This document shows positions 1-7,146 of a stretch of 7,146 nucleotides of DNA, one piece after another. The first letter of the stretch is position 1; each line of letters opens with the position of its first letter. The position numbers and the translations under genes were made by a program. Under the pieces are notes generated by a model, which did not search any database, was not told the DNA's origin, and saw nothing but the letters and a program-made list of their open reading frames with translations. Source of the stretch: Gammaproteobacteria bacterium (lineage in GTDB: Bacteria > Pseudomonadota > Gammaproteobacteria > Steroidobacterales > Steroidobacteraceae); the NCBI GenBank assembly GCA_003156695.1, contig PMHN01000117.1, positions 140-7,285 on the forward strand. The letters are read 5' to 3'.

Positions 1-1
1 G

Positions 2-640
2 AGCGCGCGGGCGCCGCGCCCACGCTTCCGGCGCCAGTTACCCGAGGAACGACGCCGGGCGCTGATTCTCGCCACCATCGAGTGCCTGAAGCGCGACGGT
101 CACGAGGGGCTGTCGGTGCGCAACATCAGCGCCGCAGCGGGGGTCTCGGTCGGTCTCATCAACCACCATTTTCCCAACAAGGACGAGCTGGTCGCGGCCG
201 CCTACCGCTACTTCAACAACGAACTCGTCGGCGCGATGCTCGCGGCGGTGGCGCGCGCGCCGGATTCTCCGCGCGCGCGGCTGCACGCGTTTCTGACGGC
301 GTCCTTCTCGCCGCCGAACCTGGATGCCGATGTGCTCGCCGTGTGGGTGGTGTTCTGGGGTCTGTATCGCCACTCGCGCCTCATCCAGCGCGTTCATCAG
401 GAGACCTACGAGGACTACGTGCGTCTCGTGCGCGGCATGCTCGCCGAACTGATGAAGGAGGCGCGCCCGACACAAGCGCGCGCTCCGCGGGCTGACCTGC
501 GTCTCGCCGCCATTGGACTCACGGCGCTGGTGGACGGCCTGTGGCTCGAATGGTGCCTGGAGCCGGGGACGTTTCGGCCCGCCGAGGCCATCGCGCTGTG
601 CGCATCCTGGGTCGAGAACCTCACCCGGCATCCCCGTTGA
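2..640 (+). CDS. TetR-family transcriptional regulator, BetI-like (5' end outside window)
   Basis: A DNA-binding repressor-type protein. The frame is open from the window edge to TGA at 638-640, giving 212 visible residues. The N-terminal TetR helix-turn-helix is complete: helix 1 with an arginine-rich lead (RRRALILATIECL, about residues 17-29), then LSVRNISAAAGVSVGLINHHF and NKDEL at about 37-63. The C-terminal ligand domain resembles BetI, with the FWGLYRH segment and LTALVDGLWLEWCL near the end; E. coli BetI has a similar LAALIDGLWL. No ATG, GTG or TTG precedes the helix in frame, so the true start lies upstream. GTG at 116 would remove helix 1 and is rejected. Most BetI-like proteins are about 195-210 residues, so few are missing. 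BetI itself controls choline/betaine genes, but no such genes are visible here, so the ligand is unknown. Control of the downstream ndh operon is possible but unproven. Confidence 0.9.
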   Translation, partial: SARAPRPRFRRQLPEERRRALILATIECLKRDGHEGLSVRNISAAAGVSVGLINHHFPNKDELVAAAYRYFNNELVGAMLAAVARAPDSPRARLHAFLTASFSPPNLDADVLAVWVVFWGLYRHSRLIQRVHQETYEDYVRLVRGMLAELMKEARPTQARAPRADLRLAAIGLTALVDGLWLEWCLEPGTFRPAEAIALCASWVENLTRHPR

Positions 641-663
641 AGCGCATTGGAATAGCCGATAAT
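637..663 (+). promoter_or_regulatory. candidate promoter for ndh-ABC operon
   Basis: The 62-bp gap after the regulator contains GATAAT at 658-663 (five of six matches to the -10 consensus). TTGAAG at 637-642 matches four of six of the -35 consensus and overlaps the regulator stop codon. The spacer is 15 bp, shorter than the preferred 17, which weakens the call. The gap is also AT-richer than its surroundings. Read-through from the regulator gene could drive ndh as well. Confidence 0.35.
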
Positions 664-702
664 TGCCCCCACATCGAGCAGTAGGTTCCGAAGGCGCGGG
701 GA

Positions 703-2052
703 GTGGTGTTGGCCGAATCAAAGCAAGCGCGGGTGGTCATCGTCGGCTGCGGCTTCGGTGGCCTGTTCGCAGCCCGGGCGCTGAAGTCGACGCCGGCTGA
801 TGTGCTGATCATCGACCGCAACAACTACCACCTGTTTCAGCCACTGCTCTACCAGGTTGCCTCCGCGGCCTTGAGTCCCGCAGACATTGCGCGACCTATC
901 CGCAGCATCCTGCGCGATCAGCACAACGCGCGCGTCATGCTCGGCGAGGTCGAGGGCGTCGATCTCAAAGAGCGCTGGGTGAGCGCCGCAGGCGCGCGCG
1001 TGCCCTACGACTACCTGCTGCTCGCCCCCGGCGCGGTCGACAACTACTTCGGTCACGAGGAGTGGCGGCAATTCGCACCGGGAATGAAAGACGTGGAGGA
1101 GGCCACGCTCATCCGTTCGCGCCTCTTGCGCTCGTTCGAGGCGGCGGAGCTGGAAGCAGACCCGGCAGAACGTGACGCACACCTGACGTTCATCATTGTC
1201 GGCGCCGGCCCCACCGGTGTCGAGCTGGCCGGTGCGATCAAGGAGCTGGCCGTCGATGTGGTGGCCCGCGACTTCCGCGTCACCGACACCCGCAAGGCAC
1301 GCGTCATTCTGATCGAAGCCGGCCCACGTGTGCTGCCGGCGCTGCACACTGACTCCTCGGCACGCGCGCTCGCGCAGCTGCGCGCACTCGGAGTTGAAGT
1401 GCGCCTTGGCGCGAGCGTCACGCAGGTGTTTGGCGGCGGGGTCGAAGTGGGCGGCGAGCGGCTTGGCAGTTATAACGTTATCTGGGCGGCGGGCGTGCGG
1501 GCTTCGCCGCTTGGCGCCGCCCTCGGTATGCCTCTCGGTCCAGGGGGGCGGATTAAGGTGCTGCCGGACTGCTCGATCCCCGGGCACCCGGAAGCGTTCG
1601 TCATCGGCGACGCCGCATATCTTCCCAATCCCGCGACCGGCCAGCCGGTCCCGGGCGTATCGCAGGGCGCGCTGCAGATGGGGCGTTACGTCGCCCGTGT
1701 GATCGATGCCGAGGTGCGCGGTGTTCGCGGCGCTCGCGCGCAGGGCTTCCATTACCGCGACAAGGGCTCGATGGCCACCGTCGGCAAATCGCGTGCGGTC
1801 GTCGAACTCGGCCGCCTGCACTTCGGGGGTCTTGCGGCGTGGCTCGCGTGGATGGCATTGCACGTCACGGTGCTCATCGGCTTTCGCAACCGGCTCGCCG
1901 TGCTGTCGTCGTGGATCTACAGCTACGTCTTTTTCCGGCGCGGGTCGCGCCTGATCACCGGACTTGCTCCCGCGGCCATCCGGCGGCCGATCGCACCGGC
2001 GACCTCGTCCGCTGCAAGCGCCGCCGACGCGCCGCCCGCGCGAGACGGTTAG
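703..2052 (+). CDS. ndh: type II NADH:quinone oxidoreductase (NDH-2)
   Basis: A single-subunit, non-proton-pumping flavoenzyme that oxidises NADH and reduces membrane quinone on the cytoplasmic side of the inner membrane. At 449 residues it fits the family (about 400-450). An N-terminal FAD dinucleotide fold carries GCGFGG at 15-20 with acidic D38, followed by NNYHLFQPLLYQVAS (40-54), typical of NDH-2. The second fold, for NADH, carries GAGPTG at 167-172 with E205. The second FAD contact is VIGDAA (300-305), and the quinone-site stretch SQGALQMG lies at 320-327. A hydrophobic C-terminal region (about 375-417, ending SYVFFRRGSRLITG) should bind the membrane; an Ala/Pro-rich tail of about 30 residues follows. 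Start choice is ambiguous: GTG 703, GTG 706 or TTG 709 all serve. AAGG at 691-694 suits 703, while GGGGAG at 698-703 suits 709. The stop abuts the ABC gene. The symbol is given for the family; a rarer carotenoid or sulfide reductase role is unlikely. Confidence 0.93.
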   Translation: MVLAESKQARVVIVGCGFGGLFAARALKSTPADVLIIDRNNYHLFQPLLYQVASAALSPADIARPIRSILRDQHNARVMLGEVEGVDLKERWVSAAGARVPYDYLLLAPGAVDNYFGHEEWRQFAPGMKDVEEATLIRSRLLRSFEAAELEADPAERDAHLTFIIVGAGPTGVELAGAIKELAVDVVARDFRVTDTRKARVILIEAGPRVLPALHTDSSARALAQLRALGVEVRLGASVTQVFGGGVEVGGERLGSYNVIWAAGVRASPLGAALGMPLGPGGRIKVLPDCSIPGHPEAFVIGDAAYLPNPATGQPVPGVSQGALQMGRYVARVIDAEVRGVRGARAQGFHYRDKGSMATVGKSRAVVELGRLHFGGLAAWLAWMALHVTVLIGFRNRLAVLSSWIYSYVFFRRGSRLITGLAPAAIRRPIAPATSSAASAADAPPARDG

Positions 2053-3903
2053 ATGGCAACTCCCACTCATCCCCCGCGCCGCGCCAATGTTATCGCTGAC
2101 CGTGAGGGCGTCACGCTGCGCGGCTTCTTCGGCGTGTTCCGCTACAGCCGGCGCGCGCTGGAGCTCGTGTGGACGACCAACCGCAACCTGACGCTCGCGC
2201 TCGCTGGCCTCACCCTGGTGGCGGGCGTCCTGCCGGCGAGCGTTGCCTACATCGGTTCGCTGATTGTCGATGCCGTGGTCAGCGCCATGCGCAGCGCCGG
2301 TGCCGCCAGCCGGGTCGTGGACCTGGTCGTGATCGAGGGGCTGCTGGTGGCCGCGATCGCGGCGGGGCAGCGCGGCCTGTCCGTATGTCAGTCGTTGCTG
2401 CGCGCCCAGCTCGGGCAACGTGTCAACGTCATGATCCTCGAGAAGGCGCTGACCCTGCAGCTGCAGCATTTCGAGGATTCGGAGTTCTACGACAAGCTGA
2501 CGCGTGCGCGGCGCGAGGCGTCCACGCGACCGCTGAGTCTCGTGACACGCACCTTCGGGCTGGTGCAGAACGGCATTTCACTCGTCAGCTACGGCGCGCT
2601 GCTCGCGCATTTTTCGCCGTGGGCGGTCGCCGTGCTGTTGCTTGCCGGGGTGCCGGCGTTCATCGCGGAGGCGAAGTTCTCCGGCGATGCGTTTCGCCTC
2701 TTCCGCTGGCGCTCGCCCGAGACGCGCATGCAGTTGTACCTGGAGACCGTGCTCGGGCGCGAGGATCATGCCAAGGAGGTCAAGCTCTATGGTCTCGGAC
2801 CACGACTGCTGGAGCGCTATCGCAACATCTTTCGGCGTCTGTACCGCGAGGACCGTGCACTCACGCTGCGCCGGGATGCGTGGGGGTTCTGCCTCGGGTT
2901 GATCGGCACCGCTGCTCTTTACGGCGGGTACGCGTGGATCGCGCTCAGCACCGTGGCGCGCCTCATCACTCTGGGTCAGATGACCATGTACGTCGCGCTG
3001 TTCCGGCAGGGACAGTCGGCCGTGTCGGCGATTCTCGCCGCGATCGGCGGCATGTACGAAGACAACCTGTACCTGTCGACGCTCTACGAGTACCTGGAAA
3101 CCCCGGTGCCGCAAGGTGCCGGTACCGCCGTGCGCGGGCCGCATCCCGAGGACGGCATTCGCTTCGAAGACGTGAGCTTTGCGTACCCGGACGCCGAAGC
3201 GCCGGCGCTCGAGCACATCACGCTGCAGCTGCGCCCGGGTGAGAGCCTGGCGCTGGTGGGGGAGAACGGCTCGGGCAAAACCACGCTCATCAAGTTGCTG
3301 ACGCGGCTGTATGCGCCGACGAGCGGACGCATTCTTCTTGACGGTCAGGATCTGGCCGAGTGGGACGAGGCGGCCCTGCGCGAGCGCATCGGCGTCATCT
3401 TCCAGGATTTTGCCCGCTACCAGATGCTGGTGGGGGAGAACGTCGGTGCGGGCGATGAACGCTTCTTCGAGGACGAGGCGCGCTGGCGGGCTGCTGCGGA
3501 CAAGGGCCGGGCGAGCGAATTCATCGAGACCCTGCCGCAGGGCTACAACACACAGCTCGGCAAGTGGTTTCGCGATGGACGGGAGCTCTCGGGCGGCCAG
3601 TGGCAGAAGATCGCGCTGTCACGCGCCTTCATGCGCACCCGCGCGGACATCCTGGTGCTGGACGAGCCGACGGCGGCCATGGACGCGCAGGCCGAAGCCG
3701 AGGTATTCGAGCATTTCCGCCAGCTCGCGCGCGAGCGCATCACCATCCTGATCTCGCACCGCTTCTCCACCGTGCGCATGGCCGACCAGATCGCGGTGCT
3801 CGACCGCGGCTCGATCGTTGAGCGCGGCAGCCACGACGAACTCATGCGCCTGAACGGCAACTACGCGCGTCTCTTCAGCCTGCAGGCGCGCGGCTACCGC
3901 TGA
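2053..3903 (+). CDS. ABC exporter half-transporter, fused membrane and ATPase domains
   Basis: An inner-membrane exporter subunit of 616 residues with a membrane domain followed by an ATPase, expected to work as a dimer. Hydrophobic segments lie at about 47-75, 88-106, 175-205 and 278-300, with another likely near 305-335. The ATPase is complete: A-loop Y378, Walker A GENGSGKTT 403-411 (K409), Q-loop Q451, signature LSGGQ 512-516, Walker B ILVLD 533-537 with catalytic E538, D-loop around AMDA 542-545, and switch H569. The membrane domain has the HFEDSEFYDKLTRARREA stretch (139-156) and a KEVKLYGLG segment (241-249), seen in a peptide/drug exporter-like branch. LSGGQ followed by WQKIAL also recalls some peptide exporters, but I cannot assign a substrate. 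No N-terminal peptidase domain is present. ATG immediately follows the ndh stop with only a weak upstream ribosome site, suggesting translational coupling. No dedicated substrate or periplasmic adaptor gene is visible. Confidence 0.92.
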   Translation: MATPTHPPRRANVIADREGVTLRGFFGVFRYSRRALELVWTTNRNLTLALAGLTLVAGVLPASVAYIGSLIVDAVVSAMRSAGAASRVVDLVVIEGLLVAAIAAGQRGLSVCQSLLRAQLGQRVNVMILEKALTLQLQHFEDSEFYDKLTRARREASTRPLSLVTRTFGLVQNGISLVSYGALLAHFSPWAVAVLLLAGVPAFIAEAKFSGDAFRLFRWRSPETRMQLYLETVLGREDHAKEVKLYGLGPRLLERYRNIFRRLYREDRALTLRRDAWGFCLGLIGTAALYGGYAWIALSTVARLITLGQMTMYVALFRQGQSAVSAILAAIGGMYEDNLYLSTLYEYLETPVPQGAGTAVRGPHPEDGIRFEDVSFAYPDAEAPALEHITLQLRPGESLALVGENGSGKTTLIKLLTRLYAPTSGRILLDGQDLAEWDEAALRERIGVIFQDFARYQMLVGENVGAGDERFFEDEARWRAAADKGRASEFIETLPQGYNTQLGKWFRDGRELSGGQWQKIALSRAFMRTRADILVLDEPTAAMDAQAEAEVFEHFRQLARERITILISHRFSTVRMADQIAVLDRGSIVERGSHDELMRLNGNYARLFSLQARGYR

Positions 3904-3905
3904 AC

Positions 3906-3922
3906 GCCTCCTGAGCTGAGGC
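3906..3922. terminator. possible bidirectional stem-loop in convergent gap
   Basis: The 20-bp gap between the converging ABC exporter and lipoprotein genes holds GCCTC (3906-3910) and its complement GAGGC (3918-3922) around a 7-nt loop. The stem is only 5 bp and neither side has a T-tract, so it is not a convincing intrinsic terminator. Its placement exactly between two convergent stop codons is the main argument. Confidence 0.3.
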
Positions 3923-3923
3923 A

Positions 3924-4391
3924 CTAATGGGCCTGGGGTGGTGGGGGCGCCGGCAGCGGCGTCGGCGGCTGCGTCCGCAGGTCCGCCCGCATGCGCTGAT
4001 AGTCGATCTTGCGGATCTCATCGATGGGACAGCGCCAGCGGCCGGTGGAAGGGGAGTTGGTGATGACCGAATCCAGGTGCGCGGTTACGGTCCTGCCGGT
4101 GGAGCTCAGGCCGATGTCGTTGATGACGAAGCGCATATCGCACGGCGGCCAGATCTTCAGCAGGTAGGCATCGTTCGGGGTGGTGAATATCACCAGCTCA
4201 TCCTTGCCGAGCGGCTCCCAGCCGTCGTAACGGCCGAGCCAGGTGAAGGAAGGGATCGGCGGACCGGCGTAGGCGGTGTAGCGATCGCGCACCTGCTGCT
4301 GGCCCGGGTGCAGCGGGATGCCGACCGCGCAGGCACCGCACAGCACGAGTACCAGGGGGAGCAGGGTGGGTGTCCTGAGATTTCGGCGCAT
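3924..4391 (-). CDS. DUF6491-like small exported protein, probable lipoprotein, proline-rich tail
   Basis: A 155-residue protein of unknown function, similar by eye to the DUF6491 family of small proteobacterial lipoproteins. The N-terminus is a signal sequence: MRRNLRTP, then a hydrophobic LLPLVLVL run, then CGAC with C21 as the candidate lipidated residue. The lipobox is imperfect because position -3 is C18 rather than Leu, so it may instead be a soluble periplasmic protein. The core includes DRYTAYAGPPI (36-46), WLGRYDGWEPLG (51-62), NDAYLLKI (73-80) and a Cys pair, C84 and C121, also present in the neighbouring paralog. The protein ends in PPTPLPAPPPPQ (142-153), which the paralog lacks. 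ATG is preceded by AGGAG six bases upstream, an excellent ribosome site. It is the last gene of the glgB-side leftward block, 76 bp after its paralog. No enzymatic motif is seen. Confidence 0.82.
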   Translation of the reverse strand: MRRNLRTPTLLPLVLVLCGACAVGIPLHPGQQQVRDRYTAYAGPPIPSFTWLGRYDGWEPLGKDELVIFTTPNDAYLLKIWPPCDMRFVINDIGLSSTGRTVTAHLDSVITNSPSTGRWRCPIDEIRKIDYQRMRADLRTQPPTPLPAPPPPQAH

Positions 4392-4397
4392 ACAACG

Positions 4398-4427
4398 CTC
4401 CTGGATGGGGCCTGGTGCGATTTTATA
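4398..4427 (-). promoter_or_regulatory. ribosome site and possible -10 box of the distal lipoprotein gene
   Basis: On the minus strand, AGGAG (plus positions 4398-4402) lies six bases before the ATG at 4391. A TATAAA box lies upstream at plus 4422-4427, in a short AT-rich patch that stands out from the GC-rich surroundings. No good -35 hexamer is found at 16-18 bp; TGTAAA at plus 4448-4453 is too far, with a 20-bp spacer. The ribosome site is convincing and the promoter tentative. If real, it would let this gene be expressed independently of glgB. Confidence 0.45.
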
Positions 4428-4459
4428 ACGCGTCCGTACCTGCTGCGTTTACAGACTGC

Positions 4460-4482
4460 GCGCCCGTTCAACCGGCGGGCGC
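4460..4482 (-). terminator. GC-rich hairpin across the stop codon of the proximal lipoprotein gene
   Basis: GCGCCCG (4460-4466) is exactly complementary to CGGGCGC (4476-4482) around a 9-nt loop that contains the TGA stop of the upstream gene. No T-run follows on the minus strand, so it is not a classical intrinsic terminator. It could slow RNA degradation or partly terminate transcription between the two paralogs. In this GC-rich sequence a 7-bp match could also be chance. Confidence 0.3.
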
Positions 4483-4899
4483 AGGGATGCCGGCGCGGCG
4501 CAGGTCCGCCTTCATGCGGCGGTAGTCCAGCCTGCGGATTTGCAGGATGCGACAGCGCCAGCCGCGCGTGGTGATGGAATCCAGGCGTGCGTACACCGAC
4601 CCGCCCGTGGAGGTGAGGCCCATGCCCTCGGCGGTTCGCAGGTCGTGGCACGGTGGGCTTACCTTGAGCAGGTAGGCGTTGTTTATGGACGTGAACAGCA
4701 CCAGCTCTTCACGCCCCAGCGCTTCCCAGCCGTCGTAGCGGCCGAGCCGGGTGAAATGATCGATCGGGGCGCCAGCGTGCGCCTGGTAGCGATTGCGCAC
4801 TTCTTCGGGGTCCTGGCGCACCGGGATGCCGGCGCTGCAGGCGCCGAGCAGGGTAAACGCGACCGCGATCGCAGCCAGCGCTGGTTTGGCGTAAGACAA
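4468..4899 (-). CDS. DUF6491-like small lipoprotein, TTG start
   Basis: A 143-residue predicted lipoprotein of unknown function. The signal peptide MSYAKPALAAIAVAFTLLGAC ends in a canonical lipobox LGAC with C21 as the lipidated residue; Ser at +2 favours outer-membrane sorting under the usual E. coli rule. The mature part matches the downstream neighbour over its core, with about half of aligned positions identical by eye. Shared stretches include LGRYDGWE (52-59), NAYLLK (74-79), PPC (82-84) and ADLR (131-134). Cys84 and Cys116 correspond to the paralog's Cys84 and Cys121, suggesting a disulfide. The start is TTG, chosen because it gives a standard 20-residue signal peptide; a GGAG lies about 10 bases upstream and no ATG or GTG fits. 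It follows the glgB stop by 19 bp, so co-transcription with glgB is likely. Whether it has any role in glycogen metabolism is unknown. Confidence 0.85.
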   Translation of the reverse strand: MSYAKPALAAIAVAFTLLGACSAGIPVRQDPEEVRNRYQAHAGAPIDHFTRLGRYDGWEALGREELVLFTSINNAYLLKVSPPCHDLRTAEGMGLTSTGGSVYARLDSITTRGWRCRILQIRRLDYRRMKADLRRAGIPAPAG

Positions 4900-4918
4900 G
4901 GCTGCGCTGCTCCGCGGG

Positions 4919-6811
<1,893 letters not shown>

Positions 6812-6858
6812 GGGGAAAGTCTAGCAAGTCACCGGCGGCTGTGCTGGTATGAGCTTCG
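6812..6858. promoter_or_regulatory. compact divergent intergenic region, glgB / glpQ-like gene
   Basis: Only 47 bp separate the divergent start codons. On the minus strand, TGC-TAGACT (plus 6818-6826) resembles an extended -10 and ends six bases before the glgB GTG. On the plus strand, TGG-TATGAG (6845-6853) resembles an extended -10 and ends five bases before the ATG at 6859. Each matches four of six -10 positions, and neither has a good -35. No Shine-Dalgarno precedes either start. Used as drawn, these elements would place transcription starts at or next to the start codons. This is weak motif evidence. Confidence 0.3.
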
Positions 6859-7146
6859 ATGAGCAGCGCCGCACCGATCGTCATCGGCCATCGTGGCGCG
6901 AGTGGTTACGTGCCGGAGCACACGCTCGCGTCCTACTTCCTTGCCATCCAGTACGGCGCCGACTGCGTCGAACCGGACCTGGTCATGTCGCGCGATGGGG
7001 TGCCGATCGCGCGCCATGAAAACGAGCTCGGCGGCACCACCGATGTGGCCGCGCATTGGGAGTTCGCGTCCCGGCGGACCACAAAGTCGGTTGACGGCAC
7101 CGCGATCACCGGCTGGTTCACCGAAGACTTTACGCTATCGGAAATC
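6859..7146 (+). CDS. glycerophosphodiester phosphodiesterase, GlpQ-like (3' end outside window)
   Basis: An enzyme that hydrolyses glycerophosphodiesters from phospholipid turnover to glycerol 3-phosphate and an alcohol. The first 96 residues are visible and the frame runs off the window. The active-site start of the GDPD barrel is present: [18 protein letters not shown] (9-26) with H11 and R12, the metal-ligand stretch [20 protein letters not shown] (34-53) with E38 and D40, and H53 as the conserved second histidine. The following [21 protein letters not shown] and [11 protein letters not shown] stretches are characteristic of the GlpQ branch rather than the shorter UgpQ type. E. coli GlpQ is periplasmic, but no signal peptide is seen here: ATG at 6859 is the first start after an in-frame TGA at 6850-6852 and the barrel begins within eight residues. 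Cytoplasmic location is therefore likely. No clear ribosome site precedes it. It diverges from glgB. Confidence 0.92.
   Translation, partial: MSSAAPIVIGHRGASGYVPEHTLASYFLAIQYGADCVEPDLVMSRDGVPIARHENELGGTTDVAAHWEFASRRTTKSVDGTAITGWFTEDFTLSEI

Noticed and set aside
251..279. Alternating GC runs forming an inverted repeat inside the regulator gene
   Set aside because: The runs encode Ala/Arg codons of the TetR protein. Self-complementary GC runs are expected at this composition, and no regulatory context supports a hairpin or Z-DNA role.
116..640. GTG at 116 as the start of the TetR gene
   Set aside because: It would delete helix 1 of the DNA-binding domain, while the frame upstream to the window edge reads as good TetR sequence.
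2..640. Naming the regulator betI
   Set aside because: BetI-like C-terminal features are present, but no choline or betaine genes are visible and the BetI-like C-terminal family is broad.
718..2469. Long open frame on the minus strand opposite ndh and the start of the exporter gene
   Set aside because: The encoded sequence is rich in Arg, His and Gln with no recognisable domain, and it spans two well-supported genes. It is a typical antisense artefact of high-GC codon usage.
3904..4918. Possible defence or toxin-antitoxin pair formed by the two small genes
   Set aside because: Both products have export signals and are homologous to each other. They lack toxin, antitoxin or nuclease motifs and fit small periplasmic lipoproteins.

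Overview
This is a GC-rich bacterial chromosome segment with strong G/C preference at third codon positions and long spurious antisense frames. The gene set is ordinary housekeeping and accessory metabolism: a BetI-type TetR regulator, type II NADH dehydrogenase, ABC exporter, glycogen branching enzyme, GlpQ-like phosphodiesterase and small DUF6491-like lipoproteins. Together with the GC content this points to a high-GC proteobacterium. I lean to Gammaproteobacteria of the Xanthomonadales/Nevskiales/Steroidobacterales kind, but that is inferred from protein resemblance only.

Left block, plus strand (2-3903): a TetR/BetI-like regulator whose first codons lie outside the window, then a 62-bp gap with a possible promoter, then a type II NADH:quinone oxidoreductase (ndh). 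Its stop codon abuts the ATG of a full-length ABC half-transporter (TAGATG), so the last two genes are almost certainly co-transcribed. Rightward transcription ends in a 20-bp convergent gap holding a small inverted repeat.

Right block, minus strand (6811 down to 3924): glgB, a branching enzyme lacking the extra N-terminal N1 module of the E. coli protein, followed after 19 bp by a small lipoprotein gene starting with TTG. A further 76 bp on lies a second, homologous lipoprotein-like gene with its own good ribosome binding site and a possible -10 box. The two small genes are a tandem duplication with very different initiation signals.

Far right, plus strand (6859 to the window end): the first 96 codons of a GlpQ-like glycerophosphodiester phosphodiesterase, diverging from glgB across only 47 bp. 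Neither divergent gene has a recognisable Shine-Dalgarno sequence.

The genes are densely packed. The longest non-coding stretch is 76 bp (4392-4467) and none exceeds 300 bp. I saw no RNA genes, insertion sequences, CRISPR arrays, attachment sites or origins. Nothing amounts to a clear undescribed system. The least characterised items are the paired DUF6491-like proteins beside glgB, the exporter coupled to ndh, and the compact glgB/glpQ divergent region.
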